Numbered from the stretch's first letter, positions 21,196 to 34,048 are shown. The stretch: DNA of 64,000 nt from Sesamum alatum (GCA_034509735.1 JACGWO010000007.1:20860046-20924045); one strand, 5' to 3'. A program made the numbers and translations. Notes: generated by a model not told the origin, from the sequence alone.

Positions 21196-23190
21196 TGAAA
21201 GCCTTGGGTAGGCGTGTGGATCGTTCCGGGAATAGCTCGAATGCGGAAGCGCGGTATAACTTAAATTATAAAATTTAAACATGCATAATACGTATTAAAA
21301 TAAAACACGTTCAAGGGGTTTGCCCTTGAAATTCCCGGGTGTTTGGTGTATCTCATGAATTAAAAACATACATGCAATCATGGAGGCCATAGGATTGTAA
21401 AATAAAGAAGACGGAAAACGTAAACAGAAACCTACCGATTCGTTGTTTTCCTCTTCTAAGCGGTACTCGCGTTGCTCCCCGATTTGCTCCAAGATCTCAT
21501 ATGGGAGACCCTCTAATTCGTGACACGCAATCCGCCCACGTATCTTGTACTTCGTGCTAGCGAACGAACAAGTATTTTGGAGAGGACGGATCAATCACAC
21601 GTTATTAGTTTAACGGGATTAATCCTCCTATGTTCAATTGTTAACGCAAAAGAACAAGAGAGTGTGTTTCTTGGAAAGAGAAGAGAGAGGCGGACGAGAG
21701 GTAGAGAGGGAGAGAGCACACGAATTTTGGGTGTGTGTGTGTGTGTGTGAAGATTCATCATCTTTTTACAAGTGAAGGGCTGGGAATATATATAGAGGAG
21801 GAGTTTAATCCTCTTCAAACTCCAACTCTAGGAAGACTAATTTGACTAGGATTTTGACCTAGTCAAAGTCCTAGTCAAAGTAGTTCTTTGACCTAGTCAA
21901 ATAAATCCTAGCCATCCATCTCTCCATTTAATCTCAACCATCCAATTAATTTAATGGAATATTTAAATCCTATTTAAATTTTCCAAGGGCAATATAATAA
22001 ATATAAATATTTATTCTAGGCCCATTAAATTAATTTTCTAATAAATCTAATATATTAAATAAATCCCGTTTGTCTAATAAAAGGAATTAATTCTTTCCAA
22101 GAAAATTAAGGACCAGATTAGATCCAATTTAATCATTCCATTTCTCAAAATATTTAAGTCTAAATTAAATACTTTATTGTGTGCAGATTGTGTGTGACTC
22201 TTTAGGTTCACCTTCAGCTAGACTTGGTCGGATTCCTAGAATCCGCCCGTTACCATGGGTGGCCATCTAGCAACGGGCCATGGCACTAGAGACTAGGTGA
22301 ATATACGGGGATGAACATTTAGGCTCTAACAGTACACTTGTCCTTCCGTCTATGGTCTCATTGCTTAGGGTCTAGGGCACGGAAAATGCAGGTACCCATT
22401 TTGGACCTAAGTGTCGGTCTGTCCTTTACTAAACGCCGCAAGGGAAACCTTCCCTTTCGTTCAGTTATTGTGGCCACAGATTTTAGGGACAAGACACAGA
22501 GCATATGTGAGACTCAACTGTCAATACCTTTTTGTGACAGGAGACAGATCGTTTCTTGGAAACTACTGTCACTCTGTACACTGGAGTTGTACTAGATATG
22601 TCTTATGACTACTCAAGTGCTTCTTGGCAATCTCTCACCATATCTAAGATACAGCCTTGATATACAGGTAAACTCAGCAGTTCCTCAAGTCAAAGGACTT
22701 GACCTTTATTGTTGGAACCGGGAACACTCGTCATACCTAACCGACCCTACTCAAGGTCCTCCGTAAGACGGTTCCCGCGAGTCACCTCAGTCAGCTGCTC
22801 CGTAGCAGGCTAACCCACTAACACTGCTTAGACGACCTTCGTCACCCGTCGATGAAATACGACAGCAGATGCTTAGTGCAAGTCTCAAGGGGAATCTCGG
22901 TACCCATTTTCGAGATTCCTTGACTTGGAGATTTCCGGACTGATTCGGCGGGACTGATTTCATGGACCTACCTCCAAGCGTAGTCCCAGTCCCCAAAATG
23001 TGTTTTCAGTCCATGGGCTTTATTTGCGTAGTGAACAGAAATATAAAGCAGATAAAGTGAACACAAACAAAGTAAATGTCAAATGAATTTTACTTCTTAT
23101 TCATTAATGATTTATCAAATTCTCGAAATTATTCAGATATAGGTTACAATTCGCCTACCAAGATTGGCTACATGATCACCTATTCTAACA
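21196..23190 (-). repeat. E2 5' LTR (group C), 1995 bp
   Basis: On the minus strand it runs from TGTTAGAATAGG (at 23190) to GGCTTTCA (at 21196). It matches the E5 LTR (56798-58791) and the solo LTR 59884-61887. A minus-strand TATA-like run is at 21787-21794, with a (GT)n tract just before it. GTACG at 23191-23195 would be its target duplication, but the other end is lost. Confidence 0.9.
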
Positions 23191-24720
23191 GTACGCGCCT
23201 GCGCACGCTTGGCTTTGGCCAGCACGCGCGCAGCTGTTGGCCGCCTGGCTAGCACTGCACAAGGCGCGCGCGCACAGCCCTGTTCGTGCGGGTGGCAGGT
23301 AGGCACAACGGTTGGGCCGTTTTGTGCCGTTCTTCGACGTTTTCTGAAAAATTGGATTTTCTGATATTTCTGCACATTATTCGGAAAATGAATTAATTTT
23401 GCATATTTGATTTTGAAATTATTGGATTTTTCCTTGGATCAAAATTCTTAATTAATTTGGATTAAATATATGCATTGTATGTAATGTCTATTAAATTTGA
23501 AAATTGAACTTTGCATGTTATTTATATAATTATGCCTTATGATGCTGGTATCATTTTGATATTTTGAATATCCATGGTTAAGCATGATTATTTGGTATGA
23601 TTATATTATGTGTGTTGATGGGATCAACATGGAATGATAACAAGAGCCCTAGACATTGTGTATGGATGTATGTTGTTTATTTACTTTTCGGTCCGGTGGG
23701 GCCTGCGTACCTCATGTTTTGGGACTATCATCTCCCATTTTTCTAGCCTCGTGATGTTAAGGCTTGTTATAAATTTCAATGTATTGCTTCATATGTAATG
23801 AGAGTAGATAGTTTTGGTGAGATTTTTTGTTTTGACAAGCCTATGGAGTTGGAGACCTAAGATGTAACATCAAGGCGTGAAACAAGAAGAGCCACAAGGC
23901 CCATTGGAATGACAATGGGTTTATTAGTTTTGTAATAGTGTAAGACCAACCTAGACAGACCATAGACTGACTGCGGGCTCAGTTGGTCGCATAGGTTGGG
24001 CTTGTGATCATCCTAAAAGGGGTATGCTATGTTTTCTGCATGCGGCGTATTTATTTACACGCTTTAATGAATATTGGATATTTATGCATGCTAAAACATT
24101 TAATGTGGTGAGGTCTCGGTCATTATCTAAACTCTCATTTGGTTGGACCAAATTAAATATTAGGCCTAGAACAGACTTGGATCAAAATAGTATTTTGATC
24201 TGTCCGAACCTTCCATCCACAACAATGTGGAGAGGAAGCTACCACTCCCCAAGTGTGGTCTCACGAGTCGTGGCACACTTGGACTAGGGGAAAGCTGCAC
24301 CATTGGTGTGAACAAAGAGATTGCACTCGTCATTTCCCTGTCTCATGAGTCATGGGGGGCGACAGTTGAGGCATGATTTGGTTGATGGGTCGGGCCCAAC
24401 ACTAAGTAACATGGTTCTCTTGGAGTCCTCGAAACCATGCGAATAGGTGAGGCAAAATATCTTGGGAATCTCATTGGATAAGAATGATATTGGATATCTC
24501 CCATGAGGTTTTCTTCATGTGAATCGTAAAAGCGGGGCATGGACATCACGCTTGTGGATCCCAAGCCCACTAGGAAATGGTTTCCTGAAACTCCATTTGA
24601 GAGTGGTGGACTTTCGTATAAATAGTGGGAGGGTTAAAGACTAAAAGACCATGTCTACAACTTGAATAATAATATTGTCATCATCTGCTGATTTCTGCTT
24701 TACATTTTATAAATGTAAAT
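23191..24720 (+). other. E3 leader remnant, no gene
   Basis: It starts in a GC-rich block (23191-23330), as in the E1 and E2 leaders, then becomes AT-rich. The motif TCACGAGTCGTGG is at 24261-24273, with a mutated partner at 24343-24355. TATAAATAG is at 24619-24627, about 95 bases before the gag start. Confidence 0.8.
24619..24627 (+). promoter_or_regulatory. TATA-like box upstream of E3 gag
   Basis: TATAAATAG followed by TGGGAG lies about 95 bases before the gag ATG. E2 has the identical nonamer on the minus strand at 19445-19453, and E1 has a mutated version near 4163. A role as internal promoter is only inferred; the LTR already carries a TATA box. Confidence 0.35.
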
Positions 24721-25600
24721 ATGTCTGAGAATCCGTTGACCATGGTAGTTGAGACTAATAAGTTTAACGGAACGAACTACTCAAACTGGCTGAGAAACCT
24801 AAGGATTATCCTCGATTTCGAGAACCAAGGCTACATTTTGGACGAGCCACCGCCGAGCGACTTACCGGAGGGGTCCACGCCAGAAGAACATTTGACGTTC
24901 GAGAAATTGCATAAGGACACCCGGAAAGTACGCAGTATCATATTGGCTTCAATGTCTAACGACATCCAGAAGCAATATGAGCGGCTGGACAACGTCTCCG
25001 CCATAATGCTCCGCATGAATGAGGTTTTTGCAGTTCCAGACAGGCATATTAGATATGCCGCAACAAAAGCATTCTTTCGCACCAAGATGGCTGAAGGATC
25101 GAGGACCTTAAAGTTATGTTTAAGATGCTTTCCCTACTTGTGAAGCTCGAGAACCTTAAAGTTGGGCTTAATAATGACACGTACACAGACGTGATCCTCC
25201 AGTCACTTCCTCTATCCTATGACCCGTTTGTTGTAAACTACAATATTAATGGACTTGAGAAGTCTATTCATGAGTTGATAAACACGTTGATGCAATACGA
25301 GGCTACGACCCACAAGTCAGCACCGGCGGTATTGATAGGAGAGGCTTCGACCTCCAAGGCGAATGACAAGAGGGCCGGACGGTGGAAGAGGAAGAAGGGA
25401 AAGGGGAATATGGTTGCGGCCCCTACTCACGCTCAAGGTGCCCCTGTTGCCCCGGTGGAAATGGGAAAAGGAAAGGGAAGGCCTGTGGTTCTCAGCAGTC
25501 CATGGAAAATGATGTCTGCATGCATTGCCAAGGAAAGGGGCATTGAAAGAGGGAGTGCCCACAACTCCTCTCCAATCCAGGTATATTTGTGGTTGAAGTA
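24721..25600 (+). pseudogene. E3 Copia gag, frame-shifted
   Basis: It starts MSENPLTMVVETNKFNGTNY and follows the E2 gag closely for about 125 codons. A deletion near 25098-25104 then changes the frame, and the rest (from about 25116) is read one phase away up to the Lys-rich tail. The zinc knuckle DNA at 25515-25560 encodes CMHCQGKGH, then an in-frame TGA where Trp is expected. Function would be the particle shell, but no complete product can form. Confidence 0.92.
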
Positions 25601-26000
25601 AACATGATAACTAATTCTGCTTCATGGGTATTGGATACCGGGTATGGTGCTCACATCTGCAGTGATTTGCAGGCACTCCAATGAAGCAGAAGGCTAACCA
25701 AGGATCAAATGATCTTGAGGCTAGGTGATAGCAAGGTCGTTGCTGCGGAAGTCGTAGGATCAATGGAGTTAGCCGTTAGTAATCATGTTAGGATTGTACT
25801 GAACAACTATTTCTATGTACCTAGCATGATTAAGACTATTGTATCAATACCCGTTTTTGATAAGGAAGGTTATTCTTTCAGCATCAATAAAAAGGGTTTT
25901 TATATTATAAATGATGGTGTTTCTCATTTGCTTGGTACATTGGTGAACGGTCTGTACATACTTTAGCAGTCTAATTGGACTATGACTGCGGAACACAAAC
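25601..26000 (+). pseudogene. E3 Copia protease, with stops
   Basis: The active-site stretch WVLDTGYGAH is readable near 25626-25655, with Tyr in place of the usual Cys. A TGA interrupts the next segment near 25683, and the frame 25709-25966 continues (LRLGDSKVVAAEVVGS ... YVPSMIKT) to a TAG. Sequence after it towards integrase is out of frame. Confidence 0.88.
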
Positions 26001-26039
26001 GAAAACATGATATTCAAGATAATGCATAGATTCGGCATG

Positions 26040-27000
26040 CGGGTTAGGCCATATTTCTAAGGATAGGTTAAGAAGATTGGTGGACTCAAAGAGTCTAGAA
26101 ATAGACGATTTGGACAACCTACCGACCTGCGAATCCTGTCTAAAGGGAAAAATGACTAAGAAACCCTTTGTTGGACAAAGCACGCTAGCCAACGGTCTGT
26201 TGGATTTGATCCATACGGACGTCTGTGGCGTATTAAATACTCAGGCCAGAAGTGGGTACTCGTACTCATAACCTTTACCGATGATTACTCACAGTATGGT
26301 TATGTTTACCTGATGAGGTACAAGTCTGAAGCCTTTGGAAGGTTTAAGGAATACAGACTTGAAGTAGAGAACCAAACCGGTCAAAAGATCAAAGCCCTTC
26401 GGTAGGATCGAAGTGGAGAGTATTTAAGTGGAGAATTAATTTATTATCTAAAAGATAATGAGATTCTCTCTCAGTGGACTCCTCCTAGAACACCATAGTT
26501 GAATGGTATGTCTGAAAGGAGGAACCGACCTTGTTGGACATGGTCCGATCCATGATGAGTTTTTACCGAACTACCCTTATCCTTCTGAGGATATGCTCTT
26601 GAGACGGCGGCCAAACTTTTGAACTTGGCGCCATCTAAGAAAATATCCCAGAAGCCATATGAGATATGGCATGGCAAGCCTGCCTCCTACAAATACTTGC
26701 AAGTGTGGGGTTGCTCTGCATATGTCAAGATATTAGTGAGAGATAGACTGGAGTCCAGGTCTAGTTTATGCAGGTTCGTCGGATATCCAAAAAAAACTAC
26801 GGGGTATTATTTCTATGATCCCTCCGAGCAAAAGGTGTTTGTCTCGCGAAACGCAGTATTCTTGGCAAAGGGTTTTTCATCGGATAGCCGACGTGATGAG
26901 GTACTGCTTGAGGAATCAAGTAAGGTACCCCATGAGGCGGCAGTGACATCTGAGCTAGTAGTTCCCACTGGTGATGCTCCAGTCCTTCCTAGCTCGGCTA
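26040..27000 (+). pseudogene. E3 Copia integrase, with several stops and shifts
   Basis: The pre-integrase zinc pair lies in LPTCESCLKGKMTKKPF (about 26115-26165), followed by the core start LIHTDVCG. The frame 26077-26271 then breaks. The region holding the second catalytic Asp and the Glu (26395-26530) is readable only in pieces, with stops. The C-terminal part from 26619 (APSKKISQKPYEIWHGKP) is open and runs on to about 27100 through the acidic linker. It would have inserted the DNA copy but is not functional. Confidence 0.88.
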
Positions 27001-27660
27001 GAGTATCCCAACCACCTAATAGGTATGAATTTATGGGCCTGACCGGTCAGTTGGATAATGATCCAAAGACGTATGGAGAAACGATGTCGGACATCGATTA
27101 GGATAAGTGGCTTAAGGCCATGAAATCCGAAATGGACTCGATGGGTGCAAACCAGGTTTGGACACTAGTGGACCCACCCAAAGGGGTAAAACCTGTAGGG
27201 TGTAAATGGGTCTACAAATATAAGCTTGGAGCTGACGGGGAGGTTACAACCTTCAAAGACAGGCTTGTGGCGAAAGGTTACACTCAACTACCCGGGGTCG
27301 ATTTCGAGGAAACCTACTCGCCTGTAGTAATGGCTAAGTCCATTCGGATACTGCTTGTCATAACAGCATGGTATGACTATGAAATATGGCAGATGGACGT
27401 GAAAACCGTCTTCCTCAACGGTTTCGCAGAGGAAGAGATCTATATAGATCAGCCAGAAGGTTTCACATTTGTTGGAGAAGAGCAGAAGGTCAGCCGTCTC
27501 TAAAGGTCCATCTATGGCCTCAAACAGCCTTCCCGAAGCTGGAACATACATTTTGATGAAGTCATACGGGGATAGGATGGAATTAAGTTATCCAAGAACT
27601 AGTCTCCTAAGACCGATGAGGAGCTTAAATGGATGTTGGACATCCCCTATGCCTCAGCCA
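27001..27660 (+). pseudogene. E3 Copia reverse transcriptase, YVDD box deleted
   Basis: The frame 27120-27503 encodes the fingers and first palm motif (GCKWVYKYKL, then QMDVKTVFLNG with the first catalytic Asp). A TAA at about 27501 interrupts the next conserved segment. Near 27572 the DNA jumps from the motif FDEVI to GIKLSK. About 300 bases present in E5, including the YVDD catalytic pair, are missing. Confidence 0.88.
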
Positions 27661-28325
27661 TAGGCAGCATTTAGTATGTTGTCCAGTGCACTAGACCTGA
27701 TGTGGCTTTCGCTTTGAGCGTGACTAGTCGATACCAATCATGTGCCGGGGAGGCACACTTGAGTGCGGTCAAGACTATCCTGAATTACCTGAAAAGGACT
27801 AAGGACATGTTCTTGATCTACGGTGGTGGATAATTAATACTAGAAGGCTATAGCGACGCTAGCTTCCAGTCAGATGCCGATGATGCCAAGTCTCAGTCTG
27901 CTTTTGTGTTCAAAATAAATGGTCGCGTGGATGCTTGGAAGAGTTCTAAGCAGGCTACCACGGCGGACTCCACCATAGAGTCTGAATACATAGTAGCTTC
28001 CAAAGCTACTAAGGAGGCGGTTTGGATGAAGAGCTACATCCAAGAGTTGGGTGTAGTGCCTAGCATCGCTGAGCCAGTGGTTATCTTCTGCGATAACAAC
28101 GGGGCCATAGCGCAACCAATGGAACCGAGATCTTATCACCGATCCAAGTATATTCTTAGACGCTACCATCTGCTTAGAGAGATGGTTAGTGGGGGTGACG
28201 TTCGGATGGACCGAGTCAGCTCTGCAGAAAACATAGCAAATCCACTTACTAAGCCCGTGTTGCAAGTTGCCCATACTCAGCATCTGGTCAAGATGGGTTT
28301 GAGGTCAATGGATGATTGGCTTTAA
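27661..28325 (+). pseudogene. E3 Copia RNase H
   Basis: The connection segment (CTRPDVAFALSVTSRYQS) is readable near 27690-27740, with breaks. From 27906 an open frame of 139 codons runs to the natural stop and carries the RNase H core: the acidic residue in STIESEY and the CDNNGAI segment. It would degrade RNA of the RNA-DNA hybrid. The upstream TAA near 27831 and frame changes disconnect it. Confidence 0.88.
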
Positions 28326-28327
28326 GT

Positions 28328-28339
28328 CAAGTGGGAGAT
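28328..28339 (+). other. E3 polypurine tract
   Basis: CAAGTGGGAGAT directly precedes TGTTAGAATAGG, the start of the 3' LTR, just after the RNase H stop. Confidence 0.9.
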
Positions 28340-29696
28340 TGTTAGAATAGGTAACCAGAAAGCCAATAGGTTTGGCATTTTGTAACCAATTAGACAACTT
28401 GATGTAATGTAATATTATGAAATGAATAAAATGAGTATTCGTTACATTTTGTACCTTCTTTGTTGCGCTCATTTTTCATATGCTAAAAAGGTATTTTACA
28501 TATATCGCAACGAAGCCCACAGACCACGATTAACAAGTCATGCAGTTGGGCCACGCATTGGATGGTGGTCATGAAACCAACTGATAAATAGTTGGGTCTG
28601 AAACGTTCAAAGTCGAGGACCTCGAGACAGGGCATCGAGAGTTCCATAGAGACTTGCACCAAGAGTCGTGTTCATTGGATGAGTGTCGTGTTTCATCGGC
28701 GACAGGCTTGGGACGCTTACATGGTCTTTGTGGGTTGGTCGACTGGGGTCGAGCCGATTGAACTGACTCACGGGGATCATCATATGGAAGCCTTGGAGGC
28801 TTGGTTGGTACGATTGGATTTCCCCGGTTCCGTACGATTGGATTTCCCCGGTTCCGATAGTACGAGAGTAGTCCTCAGACTTGAGGAGCCATGGCAGTCA
28901 CGTACACAGGATGATTGTATCTTGGATCTGGCAAGACGTGATCATTCTGTAAGATGATCATCATAAGCCTTGTCCAGTGAAGTCAGAATGTGTAGCGAGG
29001 ACAGTGGGGTCCAAGAAGACGATCCGTCCCCTCTCAGTATGTGACAGAGGTATCTCTTATGCACTCAAAGACACGTTCATGCGGCTTAAACCTGTGGCCA
29101 CAGTGGTTGGTCGAACAGGAAATAGTTTCCTGTGTCGATGCAATTAGGTACGCATAGTCTCGAGTATTAAGCATAGATGCCTAATCGAGGATGAGAACCG
29201 ACGCCCAATTCCATACCCTAGACTAAAGCCGGTAGACAGAAGGACCGTACCCGTATGGAATCAGTGCCTAAATGTTCACGCCAACATTCACCTAGTCTCT
29301 AGTGCCATGGACGGTTGCTAGACGGCCACCCATGGTAACGGGCTCTTGTTGGACACGGGCCCAAGTCTAGCTGAGGGTGAACCTAAAGGGTCACAAACAA
29401 ATCACCGAGAAGGTGGAGAAATTGACTTGGAGTCAATTTCGGAGGATAGTTTAAGTAATTGGATTACTTAAGAGATTGTCCATTGGATGGATGGGCCGAT
29501 ATTGTGTCGGGCCCTCATTTAATCGGTAAATAGGATTTATCGTTTAGTATAAAGAGTCGAAAGATTGGATGTTTTAATTGGATTAAAAGATAAATGGAAA
29601 TTATTTAAGTGGACCTTGAATTAAATGGGATTTAATTTTGGGTTCGTTGTAATTGGATTACAGTGGAACCCGGTCCGTTAATTTTTGGCCCAAGAG
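28340..29696 (+). repeat. E3 3' LTR, first part (group B)
   Basis: It starts TGTTAGAATAGG and matches the solo LTR 30117-32337 up to the segment CCAAGAG, where E4 is inserted. Its continuation is at 40131. The AAGAG at 29692-29696 is the left target duplication of E4. A 24-bp tandem duplication lies at 28808-28855. Confidence 0.9.
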
Positions 29697-30116
29697 TGAA
29701 GGACAAGCGGATCCGCCCGGGAGCGCGAGCGGAAGCAAGAAGCATGGAAAATACGTAAATTTAAAACAATTAAATAAACGTAATCCCAAGAGGTGTACCC
29801 TTGGGTGCTCAACCGGGCGTTCGATGTAGGATGTATTAATATGAAAGCATGTAAAACATAGGGCATAGATGAAATGTAAATCTACAAAAGCATAATAAAC
29901 CGTTACCTTTGTAGATTACACATGCGGGCGGCTACTTGCGTTGTTCCTTCTTCGGAATGTTCACAAAATCCAATATAGATTCTCCAAAGGTGATCCACAC
30001 CACACCGGAAGTAAAACACACTAGTGTTCTTCTTAAAACTTCTTTGTTCTTCTCTTTTGATCTAAGATCAAATGAAGAACAAAGGTGAAAGAGGGAGATA
30101 GTGGCCGAGAATGAGA
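29697..30116 (-). repeat. E4 3' LTR, distal part
   Basis: This is the reverse complement of the last 420 or so bases of a group B LTR, ending at the nested solo LTR. The remainder continues at 32343. Confidence 0.9.
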
Positions 30117-32337
30117 TGTTAGAATAGGTGACCAGAAAGCCAATAGGTTTGGTGATTTGTAACCTATCTGACAACTTGATGTAAATGTAATATTATTATG
30201 TGATGAATAAGATGACTGTTCGTCACCAATGGTACCATCTTTGTTGCGATCATCATACATTTGTTAAAACGGTGTTTAACTTATATCGCAACAAAGCCCA
30301 CAGACCATGGATAACAACTCGTGCGGTTGGGCCACGCATTTGATGGTGGTCATGAAACCAACTGATTAAGAGTTGGGTCTGAAACGTTCCAAGTCGAGGA
30401 CCTCGAGACAGGGCATCGAGAGTCCTATTGAGACTTGCGTCAAGAGTCGTGTTCATTGGATGAGTGTCGTGTTTCATCGGCGACAGGCGTGGGACGCCTA
30501 CACGATCTTGATGGGTTGGTCGACTGGGGTCGAGCCGACTGGACTGACTCACGGGGATGATCATATGGAAGCCTTGGAGGCTTGGTTGGTATGATTGGTT
30601 TTCCCCGGTTCCGATAGTACGGGAGTAATCCTCAGACTTCAGGAATCATGGCAGTCGTGTGCACATGATGATTGTATCTTGGATCTGGCGAGAGGTAATC
30701 ATTCTGTAAGATGATTATCATAAGCCTTGTCCAGTGCAGTCGGAATGTGTAGCGAGGACGGTGGATTCCAAGAAGAGGATCCGTCCCCTGTCAGTATGTG
30801 ACAAAGGTATCTCCTATGCACTCGGAGACACGTTCATGCTGTTTAAAGCTGTGGCCACAGTGGTTGGTCGAACAGGGAATGGTTTCCTGTGTCGACGCAA
30901 TGAAGCATACGTGGTCTCGAGTATTAAGCATAGATGCCTAGTCAAGGATGGGAACCGACAGCCAATTCCATACGGCTGGGAGACGGAAGACGGAAGGATC
31001 GTACCCGTACGGAATCGGCGCCTAAATGTTCACACCAATTCACCTAGTCTCTAGTGCCATGGACCGTTGCTAGACGGCCACCCATGGTAACGGGCCCTTG
31101 TGGGACACGGGCCCAAGTCTAGCTGAGGGTGAACCTAAAGGGTCACACACAAATCACCGAGGAGGTTGAGAGATCGACTTGGAGTCAATCTTGAAGGATA
31201 AAATAAGTAATTGGATTACTTAAGGGAAAGTCCATTGGATGGACGGGCCGATATTGTATCGAGCTTCCGTTTAATCGGTAAATTGGATTTTTGATTAAAT
31301 ATGGAAAGTTGAGACGTTGAGACGTTGGATCTTTTACTTAGATTAAATGATCAACGGGAATAATTTAAATGGACATTAAATTGGATTTAATGTTGGGTTC
31401 ATCGTAATTGGATTACGATAAAACCCGGTCCGTTAAATTATACCCGAGAGGAGAAATAATTCCTATTTTGGAATAGGAAGAAGTTAGACTTCTTCCCTCA
31501 ATTAAATATAGCCGACATGCTCCCTTGGAGGAAGCAAAATCAGCCATGTTTCATGCTAGGTGGTATGTTGACTTATCTCTTTTGGAAAGAGACAAATCAA
31601 CCCAGTCAAGCTCTTCCCTTTTGGTATGATTTGATCATACCATAAATTTCGGTAGGCTTGATTGAAGAATTGATGGTGATTGATTGGAATGAATCTAGAT
31701 ATCCTTGGATGAACCTAGACACATTCCAATAATCACATTAATTATGTATATATATGAGAATATACAACACCAAGCATAAGTGATTCATTATTCATCTTTT
31801 TCTAGGAAAAAGAGAAGACAAAAATCCTCTCCTCTCTCTCAAAACTCTCGGCCTTTCTCACTCTCTTACACTTGTGTTCTTCACTTGATTTTGAATTAAG
31901 AAGAAGAACAAAGTAAGTTTAAGAGAGCACTAATTCATAGTGTTCTTTTCTTAAATCGATTCCTTCTTAAACCCGTTCTTTTCTAGCAAGAAGAACGTGT
32001 GTTTCTTCCGGTGTGGTGTGGATCACCTTTGGAGAATCCATACGTTTGGATTTCATGAGCATTCCGGAGAAGGAACAACGCAAGTAGCCGGGAGCATACG
32101 CTAAACAATCAAAGGTAACGGTTATTACGCTTTGATTGATTATATATATATTTATCTATGCCCAATGTGTTTAATATTCATTTTCAATATTTGCACATCC
32201 TACATCGAACGCCCGGTTGAGCACCCAAGGGCACAACCCTTGGGATTCGTATTTTAAATTAGATTTGATTTAATTTACGCACTTTCCTCGCTTTCTCGCT
32301 TCCGCTCGCGCTCCCGGGCGGATCCGCTTGTCCTTCA
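30117..32337 (+). repeat. Solo LTR, group B, in the E4 3' LTR
   Basis: A complete 2221-bp LTR from TGTTAGAATAGG to CTTGTCCTTCA with no internal region. TGAGA (30112-30116) and TGGGA (32338-32342) flank it, a duplication with one later mismatch. The E4 LTR sequence resumes on both sides at corresponding positions. It arose by recombination between the two LTRs of a full element. A TATA-like run lies near 31745. Confidence 0.9.
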
Positions 32338-32342
32338 TGGGA

Positions 32343-34048
32343 GAGAGGAGAGGGGCCGAAAATTGCTTCTTCTTTTCCTAGAAAAGATGAATTATGATTC
32401 TCTTTTACAAGGCGTTGTATATACTCATATATATACATAATTAATGTCATTATTGGAATGTGTCTAGGTTCATCCAAGGATGTCTAGATACATCCCAATC
32501 AATCACTATTAATTCTTCAATCAAGCCTACCAACTTTTAAGGTATGATCAAATCATACCAAAAGGGAAGGGCTTGATTGGAGTTGATTTGTCTCTTACCA
32601 AAAGGGACAAGTCAACCGCCACCTTGCATGCAACATGGCTGAATTTTGCTTCCTCCAAGGGAGCATTTTCGGCCATGCTCAATATGGGAAGAAATCCAAC
32701 TTCTTCCTATTCGAAAATATGAATTAATTATCCTCTCGGGTCAAAATTTAACGGGCTGGATTTTATCGTAATCCAATTATGAAAAACCCAAAATTAAATC
32801 AAATTTAATGTCCACTTAAACTATTCCCGTTCATCTTTTAATCCAATCAAAAGATCCAATATCTCGACTTTCCATATTTAATCGATAAATCCAAATTACC
32901 GATTGAACGAGGGCTTGATACAATATCGGCCCGTCCATCTAATGGACTATTCCTTTAAGTAATCCAATTACTTATTTATCTTTCGAAATTGACTCCAAGT
33001 CAATCTCTCAACCTTCTCGGTGATTTGTGTGTGATCCTTTAGGTTCACCCTCAACTAGACTTGGGCCCGTATGCCACAAGGGCCCGCTACCATGGGTGGC
33101 CGACTAGCAACGGTCGATGGCACTAGAGACTAGGTGAATGTTGGTGTGAACATTTAGGCGCCGATTCTGTAAGGGTACGGTCCTTCCGTCTACCGTCTCC
33201 CGGCCTTAGTTTAGGGTATGGAATTGGGCGTCGGTTCCCATCCTTGACTAGGCATCTATGCTTAATACTCGAGACTACGTATGCTTCATTGCGTCGACAT
33301 AGGAAACCATTCCCTGTTCGCCCAACCACTGTGGCCACAGCTTTAAACAGCATGAACGTGTCTCCGAGTGCATAGGAGATACCTCTGTCACTTACTAACA
33401 GGGGACGCATCCTTTTCTTGGAATCCACCGTCCTCGCTACACATTCTAACTGCACTGGACAAGGCTTATAATGATCATCTTACAGAATGATCACCTCTCG
33501 CCAGATCCAAGATACAGCCGTCCTATGCACGTGACTGCCATGGTTCCTCAAGTGTGAGGACTACTCCCGTATTGTCGAAACCGGGAAAATTCAATCATAC
33601 CGACCAAGCCTCCAAGGCTTCCATATAATGATAGACCCCAGTCGACCAACCCATCAAGATCGTGTAGGCGTCCCACGCCTGTCGCTGATGAAACACGGCA
33701 CTCATCCAATGAACACGACTCTTGATGCAAGTCTCAATAGGACTCTTGATGCCCTGTCTCGAGGTCCTCGACTTGGAACGTTTCAGACCCAACTCTCAAT
33801 CAGATGGTTTCATGACCACCATCAAATGGGTGACCCAACTGTATGAGTTGTTAACCGTGGTCTGTGGGCTTTGTTGCAATATAAGTAAAACACCATTTTA
33901 ACATATGTGAAATGAGCGCAACAAAGTAGGCACCAACAATGACGAACACTCATTTTATTCATCACATAATAATATTACATTTACATCAACTTGTCAAATA
34001 GGTTACAAATCGCCAAACCTATTGGCTTTCTGGTCACCTATTCTAACA
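32343..34048 (-). repeat. E4 3' LTR, proximal part
   Basis: Reverse complement of the first 1.7 kb of a group B LTR, ending CTATTCTAACA at 34048, next to the E4 polypurine tract. Frames within it mirror those of the other LTRs and are not genes. Confidence 0.9.

Larger units (their letters stand above)
9371..23190 (-). mobile_element. E2: minus-strand Ty1/Copia remnant (LTR group C) hosting the Gypsy element
   Basis: Read on the minus strand, this element has a 5' LTR (21196-23190), primer-binding site (21183-21194), leader, gag (start 19340), then the inserted Gypsy element (9960-18538 with one duplication), then protease and the start of the integrase zinc region (9954-9371). It then stops against the E1 LTR. 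The rest of integrase, reverse transcriptase, RNase H and the 3' LTR are missing. The protease DNA is very close to that of E5, which places E2 in group C. Confidence 0.85.

Noticed and set aside
30373..33846. Frames of 60-110 codons in the group B LTRs (for example MGLKRSKSRTSRQG...)
   Set aside because: They recur in every LTR copy with changes of frame and are LTR sequence, not genes.
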